Below the pieces are notes generated by a model. It saw nothing but the letters and a program-made list of their open reading frames with translations. It was not told where the DNA came from and did no database searches. DNA of 64,000 nucleotides from Anarhynchus alexandrinus (Eukaryota > Chordata > Aves > Charadriiformes > Charadriidae), in assembly GCA_008711295.1 (NCBI GenBank), contig VUYV01000089.1:671270-735269 (forward strand). The letters run 5' to 3'. Within the stretch, counting starts at the first letter, position 1. The number at the start of each line of letters is the position of its first letter. Shown here piece by piece: positions 1 to 13,953 of the stretch. The translations under genes were made by a program, and so were the position numbers.

Positions 1-208
1 ATCAATATGAAATTGCTTTCTATTAACTTGAAACAATATATATACATGAAGTGGGTATAATCTGAGCACAATATATTGTTGCAGGCAGAAGCAATGAAAA
101 AGCAAAGTATTGTTTACTGCAGCAGAATAGGAGTAGCTAGTGCCTGTGGTACCCATTCAGCTTGTATTTATTCAAATACTGTTGAGAACACACTAGCCAA
201 AAGCAAAT
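1..208. other. Unique sequence, nothing recognised
   Basis: AT-rich non-coding sequence at the window edge. A TTGTTGCAG resembling a splice acceptor occurs near 76-84, but no exon-like frame follows; the 90-residue frame from 76 to 348 is mostly a read-through of the adjacent purine tract. Confidence 0.6.
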
Positions 209-386
209 TTGAAAGGGAAAAGAGGAGAGTAAGAGTGAATAAAAGACATGGGAGAGGGAGGGAAGAGAAAAAGCTCACAAAAGCGAGGGAAAGGAAACGG
301 GAGGTGGAGAATTTTGAAAAGGGGAGAAAGGCAGAAGAAGATGGCTGACAAGGAAAAGGAAGGTGAATGGGGAAGAAAGAAGAGAA
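209..386. repeat. Purine-rich (GA-rich) tract
   Basis: About 180 bases on the plus strand are dominated by A and G, with runs such as gggagagggagggaagag near 250-267 and aaaggaaacgggaggtggag near 290-309. This is low-complexity sequence, not a perfect microsatellite. Such homopurine stretches can adopt triplex (H-DNA) structure in vitro. The highly charged Lys/Arg/Glu open frame across it is a by-product of the base composition. Confidence 0.6.
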
Positions 387-3300
387 TTTTTATATGTATG
401 TTTTAAACAGTGTTTGACATGTCATGTTTAATTCTGATAGTATTGTCTGTATGTACACAGAAGCAGGCCTACATTATGCAGGATTGAGAACAGTGCAGTG
501 AAAACCTAAAAATGTCAGTTAATATAATTTTTGCTATAAATTAACAAAATGCTAAATTCTTACACAGAAAAAAATGAGGTGAGGCAGAGCCTGTTAGAAT
601 TAATTAGAAGGAATTAATACAGAGTGTCTATTTTGTGAGAGATTTTTATTTCAAGATGCCAAATCCTTTTCCTAGTGTATGGTTCTCCCCCTAATACCTC
701 TGCCTCACTTCACCCACCCAGCCCTAGGCTTTTGCCACTGTTTCACTGCCTTCTCACAGGTTGCTATTTCTTCTTTGCTTCTGGCAGGTAGTTTCAGTGG
801 TGGATCCAGGCAATAAACATAACAGGCTTATTAGCTCATGTTCTGGCCAGTTCTTTGCCAGGACTCACTTTGGATGTTGGGATCCAGCGGATGGAAATGT
901 GGATTAGGGCATGCAATGAGTGAAGCTTTGAATTCTCACCTGTGTAGATGTGACTTTAGGGAGAAAGTATGTGTAGTCCGGAAGGTGAAGAAAAGTGGGA
1001 ACGTATTAGAGGGTTTGTTACAAATAGCGTCAGGGAGCAGCTGCTGAGCCGACGCTCACCAATATTATTTTTTATTCTTTTGAATGTCTTGGATGAGAGA
1101 AGCCTTATATCCATGTTCTTCTGCTTTCACATTATGGAAGCTTGTTCTTGATGTGAAGATTTAAGAGCTCTTCTTAGGTATTAGTCATTAATTCAACTGA
1201 TCAGAAAATACACATGCATGTGTACTCTTTCCCAATATAATGGGGTGGGGGGTGTTAGTCTGGAATATGTTGGTGCGATCTAATTATATCTTTGAGATTA
1301 CAGTGAAACTCCTCTCTCCTGCATTATTGGTAGTACCAGTAGTTTCTTAAATCATAACAGTTAACTGATTTTCTAGATTTTGCAAGTAGTGTCCTAATTC
1401 TGTCCTTTTGTAAGATAAGAAGGGCATATACCAGAGTTTAAGTCTGGAAAATTAATTTTGTGCATGATCTTCTATAGAAAATGTGCATTCATTGAAAACC
1501 AGGATTAGAACACACCAGCATTCTGGAAGTTAAATTATTAATAGGTATCCTGCTCAGTGTTATTGTATAAGGTATACATACTAACAAATAATTGCTGTAG
1601 CTGTGGTTAAAATGCATAAGCCTTCTGAAAGATATACCTGTTTGAGTGAATATGAGGCTTTCTGCAGAATGGCGTAATAATGCATTATGGTGTTTGTTTG
1701 TATCCTCACCTGTGTAAGCAATGTTCGGCCACGAACTAGGTGTTTTTATTAGGTGCTTATTTATGTCTTGCTATTTGTGTTGGGGGTGGTATGTTTTGCT
1801 ATTTATACTGGGGTTTGCGAGTATTTTTTATCAGTCTTACAGAGTGATGATCCCATGAGGATGGGTTACGGGAATCTTGTTTGTGCAGGGCAGGGAGAAA
1901 CAACTAGCCAGTTCATGAAATACTCGTAAAAGTTCTTGATCAGTTGCTAAAGAAGGACTGACTGTGGGGAGAAAAAAAAAAGTTGTTTTGGCCCTACTGG
2001 GAAAGTTGACCTTTTTTCTTTTTATTTTGGTTAGCTTTTGTGGCCATTTAAACCCTCAGGTGGAATAATAAAAGTAAAGGAGAGAGTATCTGTTACCTGA
2101 AAGTTACTCCTAGAAATGCAATTTAGCTGAAATAATTGTTAATTCGGTACCAGGACTGAGGTTCAGAGAAGGAAGCAATTAACCTCCATTTGTACACCTA
2201 AAACTTGGGGGGTTGGGGGAATGTAATACTTTTTTCTTAATGGATCCACATTTTGTAAAATGCCAGTTTTACAAAGGAAGAATTGTGGATAATTATATCT
2301 TTAGAGCCTCTCAAAGTTTTTTAGGTTGAGTCTGTGTGTCAGAAATAATTGTGATGAATAGGAACAGGTTAGATTTCTTCATTTCCTTGCCAGTGTTGCT
2401 TCTTGGGCTTACCTAAATATTCCCAGGCTGACTCTTATCCTGCTTCCAACTGAATTGAAACTGCTTGTAGACCCAATATGTCAGAGTACATCAGATCTTA
2501 ACCCTCTTTCTGGGTCTATGCTTAATAGTCAAGGAAAAGAAGGAATTGTTTCTGAAATAGGATTTTATTTCTTTATAAAGATTGTTATTTGAACCTACTC
2601 CAGATTTTTAGAATTTGAGAATTCTTTAGTGGATAGAGTAAGTCTAAATTAAGCAATAAATTCAAAGTGTTATGTTATTGGCATTAGGCATACTGGCTGA
2701 GGTTTTTCAGAACAACTTAGGCAACATAGATATACAGCCCCTATAAAATGTAATGGGATCTGCACAGTTGCAACTCCAGCACAGTTTTGAAATTCTCTGC
2801 TGTAGTGACTTTATGACACTATTTTGAAGCAATTTTGTAATCCTTTTGTTTCCTTTTGCTGCAGCTGACCATAGACTTTTTCTTTGCAAGTTGTGATTGG
2901 CTTCAACTTTGCCATAGCCTTCTGAAGTCTGAGTCAAATTTTAAATGTAAAAATATGTAATTTCTGAAATGCTGTGGCTTTAATAACAGTAAAGAACAGG
3001 GGATGGGAACAGAAAACAAGGTCATGACCTGGATTAAATATGCTTTTGATAGATTAAGTTTATTTTAGCAGTCTGGGCCTCTCTGGAATGGAGACTAGAG
3101 ATATTCACTGTTTTCTTAGAATAGGTCATATTTTCTGCAACTTTCATTCTGATCTGCTTTCTTCCTGTCATCATCTCCTTGGTCTCAAGAAAGACTGCCT
3201 GACTTGTTTATATAAACCTGATGACAGAATTTGGACAAACAGGAAGGTAAGGAAATCAGTATGCTCTTAATTCTAGGAGCAAGGTAAATATAATCCATAT

Positions 3301-6300
3301 CTCGAGCCACATTTGGCTTTAATAATTGTTCTACAAAGGGAAGGGACGTTGCCCAGACAGAAAGCAGCATTCATGGGGAGAGAATCAGAAAAGTGGAGAA
3401 GGTATACTCAATCCTTTGAGATTTATTTGTGCAAAAGTTAGCTTAAATGGAAAACAGAAACTACATATTGCTGTATAATTTTTTAATGGTCATAGCTTAG
3501 CCAAATCCCTGAGGATAAAATGCTTAAAGAAAATAAGCAACAAAAGAAATAAAATTAAAACAAAATAGTCTCAAGTGCTCTGTAAAACAGTCTTGAAGAC
3601 TATCCAGAAAGTACATCTGTTGTTGGATGATGGAAAAGTACATGATAAACAACCAAATAACAGCGCCACTGGCATGGAAGAATACATTTTCAGATAGTCG
3701 AGATAAAGTTGTGAAACATAATAATACCTACCTCTTGTGTCTGTAGAACTTAGTGCTTTACAGGATAAAACAGAGAACAACCAAAATCCCTTTCAAGGTG
3801 GAGAAAGCCAATGCACAGGCACAATTTACTCAAGGTTGTGTACTAGAGCCCTAAAACAGCTGGAAATTGGACCAAAGCTTCCTATGGCCTAGACTGGTGC
3901 CTTTTTTGATAGGTCATATCTCACCATGACGCACTAGGGCAAAGCTCTGTCAGGTTTTTTGTAAGCGCATTTTCTTACCTCCATTTTCTTTAACGATTAG
4001 AGGCCTCCTGGAGAGAGAATGCACAAGTGTTTTGTTATCTACCATCATGTAGCTGTGCAAAATGGTTAGGGTTATAACTGGACTGAGCTGGTATTATCTG
4101 ATCAGTATTTTTTAACCATATAGAAACAGGCCCATTCCCGTTTCAATTTTTTTAACTTACTGACAGTAAGATTAGTGCAATGTGTGAGTGCTGCATGTTT
4201 AAACCTGGGAATTCAACTGGTGGAAGGGGATCATGGGAAGCAAAGAGTTAGCATGGCTAAATATATGCTTGGTACTGTCCCAACCTAGAACCTCAGAGGG
4301 TAAATGAGGAGGAGGATGGATGGATGTATGAGGGTGGTGTTGACAGAGTCTGACTGTGCCTCAGGGTGGTTGCAGGCTGCCCAAGCAGCCAAACTCCTAC
4401 AGAAGTTCAGTTACTGGAAGCACAGAGCTGGAAGCCCACACCAGCACTTGCACACCTTTGGACTTTCACTTTGAAACCACTTATGCAAACGCTTTAGTCT
4501 TTTCTCAGGATTGCGGGAGTGGGAAATGGATGAAGGGTGACTCTCCCCCTCCAATGTTAAGTTTATTTTTACAGGTCAGGTGAGGCATTAGTGCAACATC
4601 TGTAAATATCTGAAAAGCAGGCACCCAAATGAGGAGTGTATGAAGACCTAATTAAAACCTTTACAAGTTTGAGTAATGCATATGTATTTTGCTTCTTTCA
4701 AAGGACACGGTGGAGATATTTGTTAACTGGAAATCATTGGCTCTCCATGTAGTTAAATTGCTGCAGAACCACCTGCAGTCCCAGGGAACCTGGTTGGTGA
4801 GCATCCTTGTACCTCACCCAGCACCAGTCAGTCAAGAGTCAGGACATGTTTGGGTTACTGTCATGGAAGCAAATACAGTTTAAATAGGTTTACTCTGATT
4901 TAGTGCTGTCATAGACCTCCGTGTGAGCTGTAAGCCAAGCTCAGGCACCAGCCTTATCGTTTTTACCATACTGAGTTGGTGTTTCCTATCTTTGCTGGGA
5001 ACAGGAGGTAAGAGCGAGTTGCGTTTCAGTAGCATGTGACTGTTTAATATGCAGACAGGCATAGTTAACTGGCAAGGCCAGAAGGTTGCATGTCAAGGTT
5101 TAATTCTCTACTCTACAATAAAATTTCTGGACAGCTTGCCAAAAATCACAGAGGAATAGAGCCACAAAGATCCTCTAGTCAACAGTTTAGATTTGGACTG
5201 ACAATGCCAGGAGTCTGCTAAGCGTTAAGGCTTACTGTGAGATGCATGCATTCTGCAACCATTGTCTTCATTTACTTACTTCAGCCAGTCTTTTGTAATC
5301 GTCTCTGGAGGGAGCAAAGATACGAGTAGTCTTTTCCTGACATAATTTGGATTCAATTTATAGCCTAGCCAACAACTAGAGAGGGAAGGAACCAGACTTA
5401 ATCACTTTTTTTCCCTGGATCCATTTTTATCTCCTATGCCTGTGAGAGTATGAAGGTGCCTACCAGCAGTAACTATTTGATTTCCCATTTTGAAGCTGCT
5501 CCTTTGCATGCATTCACTAAAATAGGACTAGATCCTGGCCTCCTGGGAGAATGCCTTCAGCAGCAAGCAAGCATAGGCTTCCTTTTGGCATTTGCTTCAT
5601 GTATTTCTGTGTTTTAGACAGAACTGAAAAGGAAAGATTAAGAGCATTGGTGAAAGTTGTTGAAGTATGGACACTGAGCATCAGGAGTTAGGTACCTCTG
5701 TGTGCGCATTACAAAGAAATCTGAATGCATCAGCTCTGTTGATGGAAGCTTCACTATGAAGGGACTTTATGCACCTACAGGATAAGGAAAGGTCTGAAGT
5801 AGATTTTAAAGATTTAGGTGTGTGAGGATGCAGACCCTAAACTGGGAATCTTTAGCTGTTGTTTTTTCCCCTCCACAGATGATTTTGGTGGATGAATGTA
5901 TCTGAAAAAGTTGGATCCTGTTACCTTGACAAGTTGCATAATGTAACGCAACTATCTACTGCTTGTGATACTACTTGTCTTTTCTTTTAGTACTACTTTT
6001 AATGATTTGCACATCTTGCTGATTTAAAGGAGGGAAAGTATGCAGCTGGGAACGTATGCAGTTTGTGAATGCAGAGACCTACGCTTTCAAAATTGCTTGG
6101 AAAGTATTTGCTCTCTGCCAGTAATGATGTGCTAATATTCAATAATAATGTATCATCACATATTAACTGATTCAATATTGTGAAACTCGTGCTACAAAAA
6201 ACCAAAATTCCTCCATTCTCTACCATGAAAATGGAAACTGCTTCTTAGGATTGGAGGAAGGCAATAGTCATGTTTTATTCCTATGAGTAATGAAAGTTGA

Positions 6301-9300
6301 ATGACCTGATTCACTGACAGTTTGGTCATCCTGAAGTTTTAGCAAGTTGGTAGGAATAAGTGGCTCTTAGTATTTCTAAGGATTTAAAAAGGTGAGAATA
6401 ACAATTCCATATTCAGTAAAGTTACTCATTCAGGACATTATGTTAGAGTAATTTTAAATAGCAAGGAAAATTATCGTAGCAATACTCTGCTGTTTCATTG
6501 GAGACTTGAGATACATGAAACAGGTAAATGAAGAGAATTAGTTAAGATGAAAATGCCAATGTTAAATTGTAAATATATACTCTGGAATGTAATTTTTTGT
6601 TGTTTTTGAGTTCTCTGTGAATAAGTTATTTCCTGTTATTCAGCTGGGTTTTGTGTTTTATGAAAGACCAATCCCTGCTTCAAGGCGATAGGGGAAAGGA
6701 CGAGAACCCCATCATCTTGTGTGTAATCAAACCTATGATACAGAAAACTGGCTGTGTGGACTTAGTTTCACTTGGTGATTGTCAATTTGTGGTTTGAAAA
6801 GGGAATTGCAAGCTACTTGATAGAAGAGAAAATGCTATTCAAATAATTGCTTGGCAATTGAAGACAAAAAAGGTATAAAAAATATTTAGGAGAATGAGCA
6901 GGCAATGAAGTAGATGTGATGGTTTTGAGGTTATGACCCTGGTTTCTAAATGTCTGAGTTGAATGTGTGATTTATCCAAAATGTGTTAGGTCTGAAAAAG
7001 AGAAAAGTTAGCCTATCTTCTAATTTTATGAGGTCTTTAGGTACCATGACAGGCATTCTGTTTTGTTAGCATGAAGATCACTTAACTTTGTTAGGATATT
7101 GCTGTTATTCAGACATAAGTGCTAATGGGTAATAGTCAAGCAACGCAAAAAGTGGCTATATTTAGAACATCTTTTCATGGTTTTTAGAACGCTTGCACTT
7201 CCCTCACGTTGTCCTGTTTCCCCTGTGTCTTTAGCAAATATCTCTCTGGAGTCTTCTATAACTGGAGGGAAAATCTGACAAGCTGCTTATTAGCTAGTAC
7301 AGAAAGGGTGGCAGTAGAAATCAATGAGCCAAATCTCCGAGCAGATAAATGAGCTGTTTATAGGTCAAATAGTAGTGAGATTTTTTTTTTCCTTTAATAT
7401 TTCCAAATACCGTCAGACCCTCCCCACCCCCCCCAAAAAAATCCATTAGCTTACAAGAAGTATTAGACATAAATATGGACATCGCAATGATTTATTCTAA
7501 ACTGAGACTACTCCCTGCTCTTAGAGAGGTGCTACAGCTATTCCAGAATAAAAGCTTTCAGAAGGGTGCAAAAGGATTGTTTGCAGTGATTTCTGATCTC
7601 TCTGTACAACAAGAATGGGAGAATAAGAAGTGAACTGAAAAGGCAACCATCATGGAATTCTTGTATGTGATTTATGCTTTACTGGCACTGAAGGCTTTTA
7701 AACCCTATGTACAAGTACAAAAGATGTGTCAGTGTCAAAAGAAAGGAAATTCCAGTGGACACATCAGTGCAGCTGTGTTTCCAATAAGCTAACATTTAAA
7801 ATTGTGTTATTCCGTATTGCATAGCATAGCAATACAGGTTTGTAGGCAAGGAAAATTAGTAAGAATCAGGTTTAGGAGAAATAATTGCTTGTAAGAAGAG
7901 TTCCATGTGGTTGGGGGGTTGGAATAAAAACTTAAGAGAAATTAGCAATGGATTATAACAAAATGTTGGAGTTTGGTTGTTCAGTGATGTCAGAGACCTG
8001 CTGAAGCTGAGGTGTCCTTGCCAGTGAGTATCTACTCCTAGAAGAAAAACAAATCTGAATTTGAATGCAAGGCAATGATAGGAAAACCATTACAATTAAG
8101 ACTAATGAGAAGATTTTATTTGTCTGTTTGAGACAGTATTAGTAAGGGGTCTTAAAAGGACGTAATAAGAATTTAGGGAATCTATGTAAAAAAACTTTCA
8201 GTAGTAAACCAGGCTTGTGGAGATGAAAAAAAAAATGAGGAAATAAGGAAAAAAAACCCCAAAACAGCAGTAAGAGAGGTAACATCTTAAAAGAAGAATA
8301 AAAAGGATAATAAAGGGGCTGATAGAAACATGGCTTAATGGGTTTTTCAACAGCAAAGTGTTAACATGACAGATGCGGCCATGGTCATGCGGTGCAGGAC
8401 AATGCACTGCCTTCTGCTAGAGGAAGAAGCCTTTAATGCCAACTGTAAACTGGCCTATCAAGCATGCTAATTTCTATAAAATCAGATAATCTTTTAAGAG
8501 AAAGTCGGGTTTTTTTAAATTTTCATTCTTTGGGGATGTCTAGAACTAGAAATACAAAATATAATTAAAATGGCATTATTAACTGTGTTTCTGGATAATA
8601 AAAGTGAGAACGAGGGTCAGTTTTTCAACTGCCTGAAACAGCTCCGTTTCAGGTTGATGTGTTTATCTAAACAATTTACCCTTTTTGTCTACAGTTCACT
8701 CATTACCATCGTTTAAATACCTTTTTTCTCTGTTATTTTCTTAAAAACCTCAAAGTTCTGTTTAAAACCTGAGTGAATACCAGGATAGTATGGTATGCTT
8801 GTTCTCTGCTTGTACTCATCTCTTTTTTGCATATCTTAGCTCTAGTGCAAAAGAGAGATGTATCTTATTTACAGAAGGTACATAGACTTTTGATTTCTCA
8901 GTCAATGTTGTATGTCAATATTGAGACAATGTTAAGAGAAGATATTTAAATACAGTTCTCAGCTATTCAGGTTATGATTTTGATGCTTCAGTTTTAAGTT
9001 CTATGCATAATATTAAAGTAAATTTCTTGATATTTATGTAATCTGTAACTGGAGAAATCCAAATTAGTCAACTAGAAGTCTTGGTCAATTTTGATTTAAA
9101 TTATTCAAGCATATTATTTTTATTTGGCTAGAGCTGGGGTAGAGGATTAACTTTAACATGTACATTAGCTGTAGCTTGACAAGCACATCCCTGCTATGCA
9201 GTGTCTTACGTCTATGCTCTAGTCCCAGTATTGCTTGTTTGTTTGATAAACATTAGTAATCTTACAAGCTTATTGTGCTTAAGAACTCTACTTGTCACAA

Positions 9301-9465
9301 TTAAAATGTATGATGGATAGCTGTATCTATGGAGCTCTAATTAATGCGGAACAAGAAGAAATGAAAATAAGGTATTTTTACTGTCAGTCGGACAATCAAA
9401 ATCCTATTTCAAGTTCCCCAAGGAAATCAACCAGATAACATTTCTCAGGTCTTCTCAATCTTCAG
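387..9465. other. Unique non-coding sequence, no gene seen
   Basis: Nine kilobases of AT-rich single-copy-looking DNA. Open frames are all under 80 codons, overlap on opposite strands and show no domain I recognise. Small items seen are a C-run followed by an A-run near 7420-7440 and a short hairpin at 7814-7835. Acceptor-like polypyrimidine-AG motifs occur near 785 and 5878, without a convincing exon beside them. No CR1, LTR, tRNA or satellite was recognised. Confidence 0.6.
7814..7835. repeat. Short perfect inverted repeat (7-bp arms)
   Basis: The arms are gtattgc and gcaataC around an 8-base loop that itself repeats 'atagca'. The structure is small and likely incidental in AT-rich DNA; no flanking transcript signals are visible. 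Confidence 0.4.
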
Positions 9466-9518
9466 GTTTCTGGATTTGCTTGACCTGTGGAATGCTGAAG
9501 GAGAGAAGTTGGACAAAG
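9466..9518 (+). other. Possible 53-bp exon (splice-site pattern)
   Basis: The segment follows a pyrimidine-rich stretch ending in ATCTTCAG and is followed by GTAAGAAA, a good donor match. One of the three frames reads through as FLDLLDLWNAEGEKLDK, which looks protein-like; another contains a stop. No neighbouring exon of a known gene is visible, so this could be a lncRNA exon, a coding microexon or chance. Only the splice motifs and the open frame are observed; the exon assignment is inference. Confidence 0.2.
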
Positions 9519-9587
9519 GTAAGAAATGGACACTGTCTTCCTAATGGAGTGGAATATAATATTCCCTTCTGTGAATATAACCTGCAG

Positions 9588-9640
9588 ATGTGAAAACTGG
9601 ATAAGGAGTAGTAAGCTCCCGGTGACATCATCAGTGTCAG
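9588..9640 (+). other. Possible second 53-bp exon (splice-site pattern)
   Basis: It is preceded by AACCTGCAG and followed by GTAAAG, 69 bases after the previous candidate, and is also 53 bases long. One frame is open through it. The preceding pyrimidine tract is poor and the donor moderate, so this candidate is weaker than the first. A 69-base intron would be very short for a bird. Confidence 0.12.
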
Positions 9641-12416
9641 GTAAAGCATCTTTAGAGAGAGAGATGCGTTTTGGATTTGACCTTGATGTAAAATATATGA
9701 AGGAAATTTATTTTGCTTTTGTTACTTGTATCTTTATGTAACCTTGTTAAGTGTGTGGCTCTGGATATGTTCTATTTGCTTTTACGTTATGACATGAGAA
9801 ACAGATGATTTCAAATTAACTGGTCAATGCTAGTGCATTAATCATATGCATGATATTCCTATGGGGTATGATGGTTTTGAAACACAGCAGCCTGATGTGT
9901 TGTTCCAAGGTATCCAAAAAGTAGGAAGCCACTTTTAATGTGGGAGTTTCTGGAAGAGGGGGGAAGTTTGCATCCAGCAATATGTTGGGGAAAACCCTGA
10001 AGCAGGAGCGTCTCACTTTGGGAGATGACTCTAGAGAGTCAATGATCTAGTGGTAAGGGATGAATACACACCCATCCTCCAAACTGATCTTTAGCTACTA
10101 GGACAAATGTTTGAGGAGGAGAATTTCAGAACACAGTGAGTGGTAGCTTCAGTCAACGTGTCACCTACTGACATTAAAAGTAGCCATGTACTTCCTGGAT
10201 TCTAAAGACTGCAGATCATGAGGGCTCTGTGCTATGGGATAATCAGACCTACAATTCAGCGTTAAACTGTGCTAGCTAAAAATCTGGCAATTCAAAATAT
10301 TCTTTCCTTATGGACATGCCCATGTGGCAAAAACACAAAGCCAGAACACCTCGTTGGTGCTCATAAAAAGGAAGCTGCCCTCTCAATCAGTAGTGTTGGT
10401 AAATATGAACAAGTATATATTGTTGAAATGGAAAACAGATTTCTGGAGTCCATGGGCCAAATTTCTAGCATGCAAGAAGGTAAATGAGCTGGATGTAGGT
10501 CAGCTCAGCATTCATAAACATTAATATGGTAATGCGCACAGACCAAAGTGTGTTAACACTGTAAGAACAAAGTTGCGATGTAACCAACATCACATCTAAT
10601 TACTTCTTTCTTTTCCTGTAGATGTTAGTGGACCTAGCTAATTTTAAGTGTTTGCTCTGTCCACACAGCTGTACAAAATGCCACATTTCATGTAAAACAG
10701 AAGTAATAAAACAGACCTATAATCTTGCCTGTCTCCCCCATCCCAGCCCCTGCACTGAAACTGCAGCAGTCCAGCTCTGAAAGCAATATATAAATGTGCA
10801 TCTAAGGAATAACATTTAGACTTAACTCAATGACCGCTCATTTAAATACCCTCTGTGTCATGTGGACTGTTTTTTTAAAAAAAAAAAAGAATCCTCTGGA
10901 GACGATAGCATGGATTACATGATCGTAAAATCAGTGTAAATGGATCAGAAGCAGATCCATTAACTCTAATTAGGGAGCGTAGTGTGATCTTATTTCATTG
11001 CACTGTACACAGGCTGTACGGCTGTTACTCTATGTGACAGACGTTTGTTTTCCGGCACTTAATTTGCACATAGAATTAATGGTAATGCATCCAAGAACTG
11101 ATATTGCTAATATACAGCATTAGCATAGCTTGCTCTGTCCCCGGCTTCTGCTCTGAAAAGGATTCCAAAAAGAGAGAAAACAGCTCAGACTCAGTGGAAT
11201 AATGGCATTTTCTGTCTTCTATAGTGAACCATTTCAGCTCAATGTGGGTCAAAAATAGAGATTATTATTTACTTTCCATGGTGATGGAAACCATTTTCAA
11301 GGGATTGTGCATTTCTGTCAGGGTATAACATTTGCTCCTCCTGGACACAGGAAAATTCAGTAGACAGATTTTTGCCTGTCTTTAAACCTTTCACCAGCTG
11401 ACTAACCCCCAAGGTTTAATAGCTGGTAGACATCTGTAAGCAAAAGTAAGAGAAACGAGTTCATCAAGGAACTGTATCATGCTTCCAACATGTGGCAACA
11501 TGAGTGCCTCTTCACCATCTGTTATTTGTGTGAGGATTTTATTATGTAAATGACGGTACACACTGCGCTCTAAACAAAGGAAAATGATTCCCCTTACAGT
11601 ATGTTGCGACTGCCAGGCTTCTGTGTCAGCCCCGAAACAAATAATGAAAACAACAGAGAAGTGGCAGACAGAATATCCTGAGTTCTGCTTGTCCTCCCAA
11701 AAGTGAACAAATATCTTTAGGAAGAATTTATTTCTTACATGTATTGCAACTCATAAGGACAGGTAGTTAATGAAACAGCAAACAGTAGATGGATGAAACT
11801 AAATTGAGGTGAGGTTTGAAGGCTTAAAATAGATTGAAGAGACAATTCTGCAAAACTAGGGAGAGTCCTAAAAGTCTCTGGTCTCACTGAGAACCAAAAC
11901 CATGGAACTGGGCCCCTAAATCATCTGCAACAGACAAAAAGTATTGTTGTGGGATAGGATTGGAAGTACATATTCTTCCCTACATCCTGGTTTAAAATTT
12001 TCCATTAAATTACCAATTTAAATTGAAATGTAATTATCTTAACTGGCATATTTTTGGCAGCTGTGGTGGAAAAAAAAAAAAAATCACTATGCTACCCTGG
12101 ATCAAGTTAAAACCCATAGGAGTTCTAACACTGGCCCTTAATCAAAGTCTGCAAAGACACAAAGGCTTTGAGCTAATCTATGCCAAGCCATGTTGGACAG
12201 CATGGCACTGCCTAGAGCATCCTTCTGGTGGCATTTAAAGCACCTGGTGCCCTAGGAAAATAAATTATATCCAAGGCTGTAAATTCTGTTTTCCATATAC
12301 CCATCTACCGACCAGCAGTGGCTGCTCTGTAGCAGCATAATATTTCATAGGAAAGAAAACGCACCACTATTTTTATTTTCTTAATTTATTTAATATGTGA
12401 CACCCAAGTGGTTATC
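9641..12416. other. Unique sequence with a possible conserved non-coding block
   Basis: No gene or mobile element was recognised. The part from about 10780 to 11160 differs in texture: few homopolymers apart from an A-run near 10879-10890, with several TAAT/ATTA and octamer-like words (taactctaattaggg near 10960, taatttgcac near 11060). That is typical of developmental enhancers, but conservation itself cannot be seen from one sequence. Confidence 0.35.
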
Positions 12417-12443
12417 TGCGCGCGCGCGCACACACACACACAC
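12417..12443. repeat. Compound (CG)5(CA)7 microsatellite
   Basis: A 27-base uninterrupted pyrimidine-purine alternation: five CG units at 12419-12428 followed by seven CA units at 12429-12442. Such tracts are the classic substrate for left-handed Z-DNA. Five consecutive CpGs are unusual in methylated vertebrate DNA outside islands. Confidence 0.9.
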
Positions 12444-13953
12444 TTCCTCATTTTGTGTTTCATGTGGTTTAATATCGTTAAACTATCATTGCATTCATTG
12501 ATTTAGCTCAAATATTAATTTGATAATTGGAAAAGGTAGGTGTTGGGGATTAATTGTTATTCCAAGTGAAGTTAAACAGAAGCAACTGAAGCCAGTGCCA
12601 GACTTTAGAAAATTGATGATTTAAGGGTGTTTAGTTACTTCCTGCATTGTCTTTGTGTGATTTCCTACACTTGTATTTGTCAGCTTTTCCTGACTTAATT
12701 ATGATTAAGTGTTGAACTTTACAGATAGCCAACTGCTGGTACTGCTGTATTGATTAGTTGTTTTTATTAATGTGTTAAATTTTGTGGTTGCAACAGGAAC
12801 ATATTTCGTGATAGAGCAGCTAATAGCTGGAGAACTCTGCCATGAAACTATTGAGCAGCCCAGCTTTAGCAGGTATTTTCTTTCAATTTATCTTTTTTTT
12901 TTCCTCTTTATTTTTTCATTTACATCTAATTTTTTGTAAGGATACTTCTGAAGTGTTTTCATGCTAAAAGACAAATGTGTGTTATTTTTTAACAAGTAGC
13001 AGCAAGAGAACAGAATACCACTACCACTTACACCTGTAAGCACAAGTACTACAACTGGTCCCCCTGTTTTGTTTTTTTTTGGAGGTCCTTAAAATCAAAA
13101 TCTGTACTTTCCATTCGTTCTTTTTGTCAGGTTTTGTTTGCAGCATTAGAAATCAATGGCAACCATAATCCAATAATTTAAGTCAAACAATTTTGTTCAT
13201 ATTTGCAAATGTGACATAGGCTTGCTTTCACCATTGCAGGTGTGAGAAACAGTTCAAAATAAATTAAAATACTGATTACTACTACTATGCCATAATCTTT
13301 CCCTCTCATAGTGCATGTCTAAAACTCAGGCATCATTTGAGGCTAAATTTTTAAATAGATGGTCATCAAAGCAGCCTAGCAGATCTTTGTGATGTGAAAT
13401 GGTATTGAAAGTTAGGAAGAAATACGCAATATATTCTTTTCCATCACACTTTTTAAATTGCTACTTACTTTATACACAGTTCTGAATCCATCGTCCTCTT
13501 ATTCTATGAACAGTGATATTTTCATAAATATCAAGGATAAAGCTTTTAATTTTGTATTGTTTGCTGCCCTTTGAGGTTTGTTATTCTTTCCACAGTGATC
13601 TGTGCAGATGTAGACTCCTTACTTACAGTTTAATTCAGTTTTATGCTGTAACTGTAGAGTTCCTGTCGTTTCTCCACCATGCAGTGTTTTATGCATCACA
13701 TATATGCATCTATGATATTCATAATTATTGTATATTCTGAAACCGAGAAGGGATCCATTCGAACAGGAATGCCAATATTCTTTTTCTTGAGATACAGCAT
13801 GTTATATATAACTATAATTAATGATTCCAATATAATATAATTTTTTTTTCTGCCAGTTTGCATATGTAAAATAATGGGGAACAGTAACATAATAAACACT
13901 CTGTATGGCTGAAGTCTTCGTAACATTAAAAGCCTGGAAATGACATTATTAAT
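12444..13953. other. Unique sequence, nothing recognised
   Basis: AT-rich DNA with T-runs near 12893-12902 and 13071-13080 and only short open frames. No repeat family or gene was recognised. Confidence 0.6.

Noticed and set aside
76..348. Highly charged 90-residue frame
   Set aside because: A direct translation of the purine-rich tract, giving Lys/Arg/Glu repeats; there is no real protein signature.
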